A DNA stretch of 64,000 nucleotides, from contig WBMQ01000007.1 of NCBI GenBank assembly GCA_016630905.1, positions 558,001 to 622,000 of the forward strand, given 5' to 3'. A program made the translations under genes and the position numbers. Below the pieces are notes generated by a model. The model made no database searches, was not told the DNA's origin, and saw only the letters and a list, made by a program, of their open reading frames with translations. This document shows, in pieces, positions 44,273 to 55,561 of this stretch. Source of the stretch: Capillidium heterosporum (Eukaryota > Entomophthoromycota > Entomophthoromycetes > Entomophthorales > Capillidiaceae). How positions within the stretch are numbered: the stretch's first letter is position 1; each line of letters opens with the position of its first letter.

Positions 44273-45548
44273 TATGGTGTTCACTCTATACATGATAAAA
44301 GTAAAGTGGCAGCTTGAGTTACATTTTAATATTTTCTTTGATAATGTAGCATATGCATGTATGCAGTTTAAAATGATAAAGCATCTTGTATATTTAATTT
44401 CTAAGCAAATATGGACACACTTCTTACTCAGTTGCTCATTTAAATCATTAATGAATAGTTCATATCCCTTGAAAGATCCCTTACTATGTGTTTTAGTTTA
44501 GCGCCATTACTTTACATCTTTACAAATATTATAAGATATGAGATTGAAGGCTTAGCAAGTTGATGCTTTTTAGATACCTGAAATTAAAAGCAGATGTAAA
44601 TACCAAGTCTTTTAAAATATACCTATATCGATTCTAAGCTTTGAAAGGTTTTGACTGGTGTACCATGAATCTCAGGAAAAGTAAACACATGTCGATTGTT
44701 AAATGTATCAAAGCTTTGTTCTATAGTTTTAGTATCATTGACTTCCCCTCTGCTTCTAATTTTTTAATGCGTCACTAGGATTCTGATATATAAGGGCTTA
44801 AATGAATATACAATCGATAATATACATACCAAGTATTTTGATTTTTTTATGATTACTTTTTTACTTTTAGTAGGCCGATAATTAGGATATACTTTCTTTT
44901 AAGGAGTTCCAATAATGTACTCGATAATTTTTAATAGATACATAGTAAGTCATTAAGATTATACTAAATATATATCAAGCATTCTATCATTTTGCGAATA
45001 AACTATTGAATGGATATGTAGTATATTAGTTTAGCTTCAAATGTCCGAGCCTAAATCAATGGGTTACTTTTGATATTGATATCATGGTGAACGGCATTTG
45101 AAAATTGAAAAGCATGCCAAGTTGGATAAAGTATTGTTAATGCCAATCATTGAAAGCAAGTTCGAATTTATGCTGAGAATTAATGCTAAACTCAGTATGA
45201 TAAGGATTGGGAATAGGTATTGCATTTAAATAGTAAACTGTTCAAATAAACTGGTTACTTTTTCACTAGTTCAATTGTAAAATATCCATTAGCTGACTTG
45301 GACAAAATAATCTTGTTATGTAGCATTTATTTCTATCCAAAGCAGCAGTTTTAGCAAGTTACCAAAGGTTAATGAAAGCTCTATAAAATCAAGCTTTCCT
45401 ATAGGCTTTCAATGTGAATTCGCAGGTAAAGCTAGGTAATTTAATTGTAATATTTTTTTAGTACTATATATACATGTACGGCTATTTTTGTCATTTTTAC
45501 ATAGTGTTATGTTTTTTGCAAGCCATTTCTTAGTTACGATATAGATTA
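44273..45548. other. Spacer containing a copy of the 4TM upstream segment
   Basis: No gene. The part at about 45228-45310 (CTGTTCAAATAAACTGGTTA and following) resembles 41405-41490, upstream of 4TM gene 2, but here no 4TM gene follows; a BTB pseudogene does. A deletion or partial duplication is the likely cause. Confidence 0.45.
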
Positions 45549-46330
45549 GATCTGTTCAACTCCACCTTTTCAATCGTGCTTACTGACATTGGAAGGAATT
45601 TCATAGAGAGAGAAGTAGAGTTCAACTCCATCAAATTTGATGTTCACTAAATGTCGAAAAGCTCTAAAAGTAAAAATATTTTAGGTATGTACTAATGAAG
45701 CAGCCTATATGTTAGTAAGCATTTCTGCCGGTCTAAATAAAAGAAAAATTGTATTCTATTTTGACAAAGTAGTAAGTAGTGAATCTATCAATTAACAAAC
45801 AAGAGCCAAGATGATATTGGCTGCAAAGCGAACCTACATTTACTTTAATAAAAGTACTATCAAATCAAAGTTTGCAATAAAATCTATGGAAAGCGTGCCT
45901 TCTTTAATAGATATCTTTTTCTTCTATTACTAACTTATTTAGAATACAGTGTATCTAACTTCAAAATGAACCATGAGCAATCGTTTGTGTTTATAGCTGA
46001 TATGGTAAATAATTTTAGCAAATGATACTTTTGTGATAATTTGACATTTAAATATCTATTTGAAAGTGATCTATATAACATAAAACTCGAATATAAATGC
46101 GAGGAAGGAGGAAATTTATAAAGAGACTAGTGACTCTGAAAAATAAATAAATAAAGCTGGAAAAGAGGTAGGCATTCCTAATAAAGTGGTTGATGCCACT
46201 GAAGAAGTAGCAAGTGTCACTGACAAAAAAGTATATAGCAGCAAATATTATCAAAATGAAAAGCAATAGTAGCTATTTAAATGCTTGAAGCTTCAATCTA
46301 CACAAAGCTATATTAATGGTTGCTGTAAGG
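45549..46330 (+). pseudogene. MATH-like/BTB pseudogene
   Basis: The start codon is lost, but the frame reads TFSIVLTDIGRNFIEREVEF and NSIKFDVH, then a stop where intact copies have YY. A second segment reads MLVSISAGLNKRKIVFYFDK and VVSS, with a stop (IN*Q), then RTYIYFNKSTIKSK. An intron-like gap leads to EYSVSNFKMNHEQSFVF and IADMVNNF, another stop, then YFCDNLTF. A final scrap, LHKAILMVAV near 46300, equals LHKFLLMASS in BTB gene 3. The BTB core is mostly deleted. Exon order and intron positions follow the intact paralogues, so this is a duplicated gene, not a retrocopy. Confidence 0.75.
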
Positions 46331-48849
46331 AAATCTTTCTAAATCAGTTGTAGCTTCACTTAATAATCAGAATTAAGATTATATCCCAGACTCAGACTAT
46401 CGTTCCGACATCTAATATATATATGCTAGGAATTCACTTTTCCATTAGCTGGAATTGAGCACTTAACTTCGCATTGACTATCCCAGATCAACCTCTGTAT
46501 TACTTAAAGCCATTGACACTTATCCAGAATAGCAATATGGATATTGGTACTGGAGGTTGGGTAGAGCACTAACCACCAGTATCTAGAGTATCTACTACTG
46601 AAAATGAGTAATATATATAAGGTACATGGTGAACTTAGTAGTAAGTCAAGTAATTATTAAATAAACGTCTTGAATCATTTGATACTTTCTTCTACCATCA
46701 GCATAGTATAGACTCCCTACATAGTATAATTCAGAACTGAGAGTTTGCATCCCTCCAAGACCGAGAACTGCACAGACCTGAACCGAATCCTAGAACACGA
46801 TTTACAACCAATGAATTTGACTACATTCCTTAACCTCATGGGTACAATCGAAGTATTCATGTCTGCTCAACGCCTCTGGATCTGGCTCTAGGCACGAGTT
46901 TCCTCCTTATATAGCCTTCTTATCAACTTTAGCCTTTATGGAGTACTGGCTACTGTGGCATCCTGGCTAACTCCTGCTGGTAAGTATTCTTGGCGGACAT
47001 TTCCCAACATATATATTAGGAAAAGTTTGAAGAATAGCGCGATCCTGTACTAAAAGAGCAGGGAACATGGTATATCATCTTCAATATCAGATGTAGAGTT
47101 CGGAGGAAAGGTGAGCTTGTTAAATCTCTTTCTAAATGTAGAAAACAGTTTATATAACTGCCACTGAACCTAAAGGTAAAAAATGTTCTTTTATTTATAT
47201 ATAATGACACCCAGTTAGAATAATCAAGTCAAAATTAGACATATTAAGGCTTCTAAATGAGTTCAAAGCAGCTAAAATGTCAAACTAGAAAGGCCAGGTC
47301 AAGGTCTAGAGATACTTGTGAAAATGGGAAGCCTATTTAGTTATAAGTATAGAAATTAGTCAAACTATAAATAAAAAAAGTAGATGCTAAATAAGTCTTA
47401 TAGCAATTAGATTGGTGTGAAATTGATAGTCTGTTTAGTTTCGATCGATATTTTGTAAGTTATGATAGGTTTTTATAGGTAAAGAGACGATATAAGTATT
47501 TTCCCATTATATGAATCATTATATTTCAGCTTAATAATAATTTTAATATATAAAAGTACTATATTGAATTGTAGTTTTTAACTAAAACTTGGTATCAGCA
47601 GGGGTTTGTATAGATATACAAGGCTAATCTTTCCATTGTGATATTATTTCTTTATCCTGAATATAAAGAATACAAAGGAAAAGCATATGAAAAGATCAAA
47701 TGTCGTGACCTATTTTATCTTTGTAAGCCCAAAAGGGTATTTACTACAGTTATAAATCAAAGTTGTAAGGCATCAGTTGTACAACTAGGGTGTTTTTTTG
47801 ATTTTTATCACTATTTATGGAAGTATCGTAGTATAGATATGAAAATAAATGCCGAGGGATAATCAGTGGTAAACGCAGGTAGATAATAATAAAGGAAAAT
47901 GATACATATTGAGCCCCTAAAAATGGCACCCTATATATGAAAGCAAGCTACTTGGGAATCAAATAAAAAGAGAAAGATATACAAGTACTCACGGCTAAAT
48001 TTATTGGCTGTTCAAGGCCAATATTTCCTATTTAGGCAAGTATCAATAAATCAAAGTTCAAGTGGAGCTTTTCTATATTACTGACGCTAAATCAAAAAAT
48101 AGAAAACTAGCTATAGTATAATTTAAACTCATAAAATTATATTTGATTAAAGCTACTATATTATCACCTCATTAAAGGCCGGTGTGATGAAATTAGAATC
48201 CTATGTAATTTCAAAGATGGTACAGGTGATTCCTCATAGAAATTTATACGTAGTTCGATAATAACGATATAAAAGAGCCTTATGGCTATTTTAAAGTAGT
48301 ATATATGGATGTCTGTGAAATTTGTATTTAAACTTACTGGATAACTATCGGCTAAGAATCTTTTCAAATATTTAATCAAACCAATCCAAATCTAAAATCT
48401 AAAAAAATCTATACTTTTAAGACCTCTCAAAACCTAACGAGAGCTTTGGTATATATTGTGGCTCCGGAAAGTAATAGCTTAGTAAAATGTGGGTGAATTC
48501 ATTTCTAGCAAAGAGGAGGGCACATGCCCTGGCTGTAGTGATTCATCACAAAAGTTAGATCCCAATTAATTTACAAGGTGACAATCGAAAAATTCAAAAT
48601 TGAGTTCAAACAAAAACTACATCCATAAAAGGGAAATTGATTCAAAGAAAAACCAAGTGAACTAGCGGCTAATTATGATAATAGGAACGGAGTGGATAAT
48701 AATTTAAAGTATGGGAAAAGGATAGGCGAAAGATAGAAATATATAACCTGCAACACATTGTCAAATAGTGACGCAAACATGGGCTAGTTATGAAAAATAA
48801 AAGTCATCCAGTTTTCAATAAAATACTTAGCCAGAGAGCCAGTTTAACA
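46331..48849. other. Long spacer with a GC-richer unassigned island
   Basis: No intact gene. Between about 46690 and 46985 base composition rises and broken frames have coding character (for example LHPSKTENCTDLNRILEHDL and, near the end, a hydrophobic NFSLYGVLATVASWLTPAG running into a GTAAG donor). This is probably a remnant of an unrelated gene, not identified. From 47000 to 48850 nothing coding was found. Confidence 0.4.
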
Positions 48850-48858
48850 ATATATATA
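48850..48858 (+). promoter_or_regulatory. TATA-like element of BTB gene 3
   Basis: ATATATATA run ending about 50 bp before the start codon at 48909, at the spacing seen for other genes in the window. Confidence 0.45.
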
Positions 48859-48908
48859 GTGAAGTTGCATTCGTTTAGGTACCTTCTCAAATTTGTATAG
48901 AAAATCAA

Positions 48909-49996
48909 ATGTCGTTAACTACTTTTTCAATTGTGCTTTCCGATCTCTCAGACGAGTCTAAGAAAACCGAAGTTAAACTCGGTACGGTTACACTTGATGT
49001 CTACTATAAAACTAAAAGCTTTAAAAGTAAGTATTTAGTGTAAATTTAACTAATATATCAGCCTGCATTTTAGTAAACATATCTAGTAATCCGGATAGAA
49101 GAAGCCTTTTAATCCGCTCTAATAGTCTTTTAAATATCTATCAGGCTAGTAATTCCGCTACACATAATATTTCTTGTTTAAATTTGTATAAAGCTTATGG
49201 CTACCTTACATGTCAAGATTTTAATGTATGCTCTGGTTATAAACTGTTGGAAAACATAGCCTTTTTTGGTAAGTTTATATTTGCCATTGTCAAATTAACA
49301 TCTTTAGAGTACGATGTATCAAAGTTTACGACTGTAACCACGCAAAATTTTTCTTTAGAAGTAGAAGTTCTAGGAGGTATACTTCTTAAGTATCATTCAT
49401 ATGATGTAAAATATAGTGGGTTCTTAAATGATACCACATGTGATATACAGGTTAGGTGTAAGTATTGGTGCGAAGAGAACAGTGAAAATGCCAATGAAGA
49501 TGGGCAAAGTATTGGTTTACATAAGTTCCTATTGATGGCCTCTTCACCCTACTTCAGAGATATGTTCACGTCTGGCATGGAGGAGGTGAGCACTGGAGTA
49601 ATAGTAGTTGACGATATTAAATATACAAATATGAAGATGATATTTGAATACATGTATACCAACCAGGTCTACATTGAATATATCAAGCAGTTGACTATCG
49701 AGGATATCAACGAAATCTTTGCAAAGTGTAAAATGTGGCGCCTCGAGAACTTGAGTCAGCTTTTTGAAATAGTTGTATTTTATACTTCTGTCCTAAAACC
49801 TTTCCAGGCTTTGAAAATTTGCTCCGATCATGACATAAAAGGTCTACTATGTAAGCATGCCATTGAAGAGATCGGTAACCTCAAGCAAGAAGATATCAAC
49901 GGTGAAGACGGCATCGACCTTTTCACAAACTGCTCCAAAGAGTTTATCACTTACATTGTTCATTCTGCCATGAATGCTGTAAAAGAGACCAAATAA
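48909..49996 (+). CDS. MATH-like/BTB protein 3
   Basis: Third intact member. Exon 1 (48909-49026) is again 118 nt and reads MSLTTFSIVLSDLSDESKKT and TVTLDVYYKTKSFK. A 35-nt intron ends at 49061. Exon 2 reads TCILVNISSNPDRRSLLIRS and a longer loop ending ENIAFF. Exon 3 starts EYDVSKFTTV and holds the BTB domain: CDIQVRCKYW, GLHKFLLMASSPYFRDMF, GVIVVDDIKYTNMKMIFEYM, YTNQVYIEY, then KCKMWRLENLSQLFE. It is about 320 residues. The acidic insert before the BTB core (EENSENANEDGQ) differs between copies, as does the C-terminal tail. Intact, no lesion seen. Confidence 0.8.
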
Positions 49997-50529
49997 GTGG
50001 AAGTTTCATTCATTCGTTCTTCACTATCCTTTGAATAAAGATTGTATATTTTTATTACGAGTTGATTATCTTTACCTTTTGCTAAAAAGTTTTCAGATAA
50101 ATAAACCTTTGGCGTATCTATTTAAATTAATTTTGAATCAATGTATCAGTTGAAGTCTGACCTATACGAAGAAAGTGAATCTTTATACTATGATTATTTC
50201 TCGTTTGTAGCACACAAAACTGTACATATTTAAGTGTTCCATTGATAATTACTCAGTTTCATATATTTTCACAGGCATATTATCTTCATTTCCAAATCTT
50301 CATCAGGTTGGCATAATTTAGCTTTACCTTCATCCTAAAGATCTATCAGTTTATAAATAATGGTACCAGACATAGAAGCGTAACTTTAAAGCAAGCTGAC
50401 TGGAGATCAAAAGTAGAAGCATACTTTTAAAGGATTTGATATAGTAAGTGACGAAACTTATGAGCTTTGAGAATAACATTCAAAGGCTATGCCTAAGGCA
50501 GATTTTCTGAATTGATGTGTCATCTAAAG
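49997..50529. other. Gene-free spacer
   Basis: AT-rich 3' flank of BTB gene 3; nothing was recognised. Confidence 0.5.
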
Positions 50530-51240
50530 TTTATAACTTAAAGATATCTTCAAAATCGATCAAAGTATTACATTTAGCATATCCATTGAAAATTTTCATC
50601 CATGTAACAGTAGCATCTTTTGAAGCACACAAGGGTTTATCAATTTCAAGTAAGTAGGCTGGTAGTAAAGTATTGCTTATTCTTCTTTGAATCGACTTTA
50701 TAAGCCTGCATGTGTATGCAGATGCATTTCTGCTCAAAGATGTTGATTGCCTTATAAGCCTTCTTGCAAGCTAAAATGAAGCTAAGGTTGGGATTAGTAT
50801 TAGTCTTTAACACCTGGGTTTATTAATCTAAAAATTGTATAGTTAATTGGTTTTAGAGATAAAGATTTAAATGCTTTCTATATACATATGGCTTGATGAG
50901 TGGTATATCTTGAAAATTTAGTTCTGCCATTAAATTGTCACTGCAAACAAACAGATTACCTTTGGGTTTAGTCAAAGTGTCAACTTAGCTTTCTAGGAGT
51001 TTAGCCCAAGCTTTTCCTTGCCATTTGAGCTTCATCCCCAAAAAAGTTATAGCTAATAGAATAGTTTAAAATATTAAACTCTTTGGCTATCGGAGAATTT
51101 ACAAAGCTTCTTATTCCCAAAAATGAGAATGTAATGGGATTTGAGAAACACCTGGTTAGCCGTTTGCCAAACCTCGTTGGGTTTTCAGAATCGATATAAG
51201 GAGATAGATGATGTGGATAAGTGATTTCTAATATTCACTT
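50530..51240 (-). pseudogene. Decayed minus-strand gene, family uncertain
   Basis: The minus strand has broken coding-like segments in order: PHHLSPYIDSENPTRFGK and ITFSFLGIRSFVNSPIAKEF near 51200-51080; FFGDEAQMARKSLG near 51040; TKPKGNLFVCSDNLMAELNF and QDIPLIKPYVYRK near 50970-50880; and PLCASKDATVTWMKIFNGYA then KCNTLIDFEDIFKL near 50640-50531. Stops and frame changes separate them. The order of motifs faintly recalls a UDP-glycosyltransferase, but this is a guess. No promoter or start codon was seen. Confidence 0.35.
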
Positions 51241-51686
51241 TGAAGTTTTCGAAAACTGTCGTTTACAAGGATAGAATATTTTACATAATATGTATATTTA
51301 TATTATTTGGACCAGATGAAAGTTTTGGTATGAAGCAAAAGTCATTCAAAATTCAAAAATGTGCAAATTATAATGATAAATAAATGCAAATATAATATTT
51401 AAAAGTGTACTAAATTTAGTATGCTAATTCATACTAATTTACGATCCAACCAACCTAGATAAACCAGCGTCTATAAATCAGCATATTTAAAAGTGACATC
51501 AAACCAGTATATCCCGATCCTCACTAGCATTTACTGATAAATTATTACCTCCAGAGTATTACGTCGTAAAAGTGAGTGCTTGGGCTATCGACTTTTTGGA
51601 GTTTATTTCAATCCCCCACAATTCTTCCCAAACTAAATAAATTGAAGCTGTGATTGAAGTTCATTTTTGAGTATACTTTCTTTGTT

Positions 51687-53308
51687 ATGTTAAAGCTTAA
51701 AGACATCAAAATCCAATACCTGTACAGTTTTTTAAATTTAGTATTTGTAGTGATACTTACAGCAGCAGTTGTACTCAATTTTATAAATTTTCGATGGTAC
51801 GTGGAACCTGGCAATGAAGGAATTCAAAATGAAATATTGGTGAATACTATCAACTATCATCTGATTTTAAGTAATTTCTATATAACGTAAATCCGTATAT
51901 TCGTATAATGTAAAAACTAATTAATTTTACTTGTAGGATAGCAGCGATAATTTTTGCAACGTTGGAATCCAAACGTAGTATGCTTTTCTACAAGGAATAT
52001 CTGATCCTTGTAACAAATCCTTTCAGCAGAGCTTTAAGTAAGATTATTATATTTGCAAGTAGCTAACTCATAAATAATAGTCTATTTTTTGTAGGTATAT
52101 TTTCATACATATGTATATTTACTTACAATGTCAAAGCGCCTGCCCTTTAATCGTAGGTAGTGAAGTCTACCAAATCATATTATTGAGCTTGGGAATTCTA
52201 GTTTTTTTACTATCACTATTCCTTTCAATAAGTCTATGTATCAGCTATCAACCAAATATCCAACTGATTGGTATTCAATTGGCTTTAGAAGAAGCCAATA
52301 TTTCATCACAATCCAATGTCAATGTAAGTAGAGAGAAGTTAAATATACATACCGACCTCAATCAAATTTCACTTTTAAATCCAATAATTGATGAGGACCG
52401 ACTACAACTAGATCCCAATTTTCCCACTAAATATTCGAATGGCAGAACCTATAATCGACGGCAATAGTGCTAAATTTAGATATAGAGTCAAAAGTATGCC
52501 CGATCTTCAAATTTTCAGTACTAACAGCATGTTCGATAACGTAACCGATTCGAAGTTTCAAAGACGAAGAAGTTTATTTCCATTTAATAGCGTGGATTTG
52601 ACGAATATCGATATCGACTCCTCCAGCTTGGAACTGAATTTGGACGACGGTCGCCTATCCTTCGAAGTCAAAGTCAACAGCCCATCCATCATTAGCTTAG
52701 ATTCCAACGAACAACTACCTAGGATCGTAGAATTTGATAACAGTAATGATCCGAAGAAGACGAATATTACTTTTAATGGTATAGACTCGACTACTTCCAA
52801 CCAATATTCGCATGAAAGTATTGATGTAAATAGAGATAAACGGTATTTAAACTACAAGCCCGACTTTCTCAACTTTAATAAAGATCGATTCCCCATCGAC
52901 AGTCTTAACAGTAAATTGACCAGCTCCAAGTACCTAGCATATCTACCAAGGACTACACCGACAATGAATATAGAATCGAGTAGTACTAAACCTCCCCAGG
53001 TTAACAAAGGGCGAGCTGATCTTTCGGAAAAAGATTCCAGTGTTGATAAAACCGATATCCAATCTATGGCCGAAAGCTCATCAGCTCCACTCAACTTTGA
53101 TAGAGCTATGACGCTAAGATGGGAAGGTAATATCGAAGATTTAAACATAAATAGAAGTAAGAATAGCGAAAGACGTATAAGCGATAAAGTTCTAAAGAGG
53201 TTGTCGACAAAAAGTTCGGATCGAAAAGTTAAGTTAGATAGAAGTAAAAGTATCGTCAACAGACTCAAAGTAAAGAAGTGGGTAGGTAAAGCAAAGTTTA
53301 AAGTATAG
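51687..53308 (+). CDS. Membrane protein with long Ser/Asn-rich tail, copy C1
   Basis: Unrecognised family with a paralogue at 58238-59538. Five exons: 51687-51886, 51937-52037 (101 nt), 52095-52112 (18 nt), 52157-52323 and 52412-53308. They give MLKLKDIKIQYLYSFLNLVF as the first helix, IAAIIFATLESKRSMLFYKE and NPFSRALS, the tiny exon IFSYI, then VYQIILLSLGILVFLLSLFL and SISLCISY. A roughly 320-residue hydrophilic tail rich in Ser, Asn and Asp follows, ending with Arg/Lys-rich repeats (KNSERRISDK, KKWVGKAKFKV). The last splice (GTAAGT at 52324 to AG at 52411) is needed to join the two long frames. Exon 2 has the same length and phase in the paralogue, which supports the model. Probably a cell-membrane protein with a cytosolic tail; the function is unknown. 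Confidence 0.65.
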
Positions 53309-53956
53309 GTTCAACTTTAAAAATTAAGATTTATAACCTTCTATGTATTACGTTATCCTTTTTAAAGGTGGTTGCAGGGATCCTAGCTTAGTCAATAGTT
53401 GTTTTGATGAAATGCTCTAATAAATGAGTGCAAATAATTCAGCTTTATATTTTTTATTGTACTGAATACCTATGTACTTCCAATTTTATTATATACTTAT
53501 GTCTAGTTTCCATTTATAAAGTTTGCCAAAATATAGAAGACTGATCGAGTTTATTTTTGGTGAAATTCTGCCATTAAAATAGGCAATTATCTTTCTAAAC
53601 TTGAACTCCGAACATAGTAGACTAACTTTTGCCTATCTACATATATGACGGACCCTTCATAGATTCTGTGCTAAATGGTATTAAAGTTTACTGAAAAAGA
53701 AGCTTTATTACCTAAAGCACACATATCCGGCATGAATTTTTGACCAGAATATATAATTTGTTTAGAATTCTCCTAGCTGTTCCACTTTTATGAGTATCCG
53801 ATGTAATATAAATTGGATGAAGGAATTCCTTTGCTTTATCTACCTTTTTTCAAAAGGAGCTGAACCAATTTACCATATTTTAAAGATAGGACCTGCAATA
53901 CATTTGATTTATAGATATACAACTTAGGCATAACAGATAGTAGTATTTCTGACCAA
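53309..53956. other. Gene-free spacer
   Basis: AT-rich region between C1 and 4TM gene 3; no feature apart from the TATA box at its end. Confidence 0.5.
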
Positions 53957-53964
53957 TATAAATA
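53957..53964 (+). promoter_or_regulatory. TATA box of 4TM gene 3
   Basis: TATAAATA, 50 bp upstream of the ATG at 54007, matching the other two 4TM genes. Confidence 0.65.
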
Positions 53965-54006
53965 ATCAACAAGAAGAATCCAACTTCAGCTTTCAAAATT
54001 TTAACG

Positions 54007-54666
54007 ATGACCAACGAGATACCCATCTACACCAAAAAGATAGATAAAGTACTAAAGTACATCACCATAATACTACTTATTTTCATCCTACCCAGTTTAA
54101 TTTTACTCCTGCTGCTAACTTACAACGGTATAAAGGTTGACAATCAACTCTACTGGACCCGCCTGGTGCGAATAATATTAACTACGTTGGTAACCGTACT
54201 CTACCTGCTATCCCAGCCCCAACAGCTGATGATGACTTATGCTAGCTTTCGCCTCCTCATCAAGAACTATCAACCTACTCATATCTCTTCCATAGATACT
54301 AGTAAGCCCAATTTGAAAACTTTGTTTGGCTGTTATAGATTTATCAGCATCCACTATCCCTACGTCGACTTCTACGATATGAAGCGGAGTAAAGTTCGAA
54401 TAATAGGCAGGTTCTTTAGTTCTTTGTTTGGTATATTCGTAATAGGTATCATCCAAAACTTTGTCTGCTTCCTACAGTACTTTTTAGCAATAACTGTAGT
54501 TTGGCAGAGGGTCCCCTTGATTAGTCTGGATGTCTATACGCCACTACAGCTTACCTATATTGGGACGAACATTGGGCTAAGGTTTATTTTGAGTAGCTTG
54601 AATAGGTACCACAAACGTTATGTTAGGAAGCAGAGGGATGAGGTGAATTTGAAGGAGGCCGCTTAA
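54007..54666 (+). CDS. 4TM-family membrane protein 3
   Basis: Third and most divergent member of the unassigned family, 219 residues in one exon. It starts MTNEIPIYTKKIDKVLKYIT, with a strongly hydrophobic first helix (IILLIFILPSLILLLLL) and LYLLSQPQQLMMTYASF. The core SKPNLKTLFGCYRFISIHYP with YVD follows, then RFFSSLFGIFVIGIIQNFVC, FLQYFLAITVVW and PLQLTYIGTNIGLRF, and a basic end with LNRYHKRYVRKQRDE. The invariant Cys, His-Tyr-Pro-x-x-Asp and Gln-Asn positions are kept in all three. Here the second half of the VW motif is followed by QRV instead of PSV. No family was recognised. Confidence 0.75.
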   Translation: MTNEIPIYTKKIDKVLKYITIILLIFILPSLILLLLLTYNGIKVDNQLYWTRLVRIILTTLVTVLYLLSQPQQLMMTYASFRLLIKNYQPTHISSIDTSKPNLKTLFGCYRFISIHYPYVDFYDMKRSKVRIIGRFFSSLFGIFVIGIIQNFVCFLQYFLAITVVWQRVPLISLDVYTPLQLTYIGTNIGLRFILSSLNRYHKRYVRKQRDEVNLKEAA

Positions 54667-55561
54667 AATTTGGATGCAATAACTCTTGACTTATTAAACT
54701 GTTTTTTATTCTAGCTGTATAAGTTGAATATATGTACTTATAATTATACTTTGTTTGCTTAATGAGAAGCAGCTATAATGGACCTGTTATAAGTAGTTAC
54801 GACATCGAGGTTCAATAGGAAACATGAATTGTAAAGTCTATCTCAAAACTACAAACACACTAAAAACCAATGCAATTAGCGGTAGTCAAAAGTAAACCCA
54901 TATTTCATCCCGTCCTACTTGATTGCGTATATCTAGATTTACAGATCTAATACCTAACAATCTGAAAATTAAAATAGCGCCAACTGTCTTGGCTGCATAT
55001 TCAGCTTCTCTTCACCATTAGTTGTAGTATATTTTTGGCCGACTCTTTATTAGCTTTATAAATCTTGAGGAGAAATTCTTGTTCAAATACTCACAAATTT
55101 GTATTTATATAAGCTCGGATAGATTGCCTTTGAAAGTAGATAGGGTACGGACACCAAGGTACTATAAGTTAGATTTAATTATTATTAGTTAATTGTATAA
55201 TAAAAAGTGATTTGAGATTCGATAAACTTAAATATATCGTAGCTATGCCAATATAGTGCAATCTTCAATGGATAAAAGTAAGCTAATTATCCCCATTATA
55301 TATTTAGCTATACTAGTTAGACATACAGGTAGAATCCTTTAATAGCATTGATGATACTCTGATATAAAAATATACTATTCAGAAAATTTTAGAAAATAAA
55401 CTACCAAGTTTATATAAAAGCTAGCTTAAACGTATTTACAAATTAAGCTGGATTTGAAATAAGTCGTTCATATCTAACAAATCCTCTACATAAAGCAAAT
55501 GAACGTAAATTTCTTCAAAAATAATAACGTTTATAGAACTATAATTACAAGTCCTAAGCAC
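54667..55561. other. Gene-free spacer
   Basis: About 0.9 kb of AT-rich DNA between 4TM gene 3 and the V-ATPase gene; nothing was recognised. Confidence 0.5.

Noticed and set aside
47638-47862. Plus-strand frame of 74 codons
   Set aside because: Base composition and residue content look like non-coding AT-rich DNA; nothing conserved.
52439-53308. Separate gene starting at the ATG at 52439
   Set aside because: A GTAAGT donor at 52324 and an acceptor at 52411 join it in phase to the upstream membrane exons, and the paralogue at 58238 has the same helices-plus-tail design.
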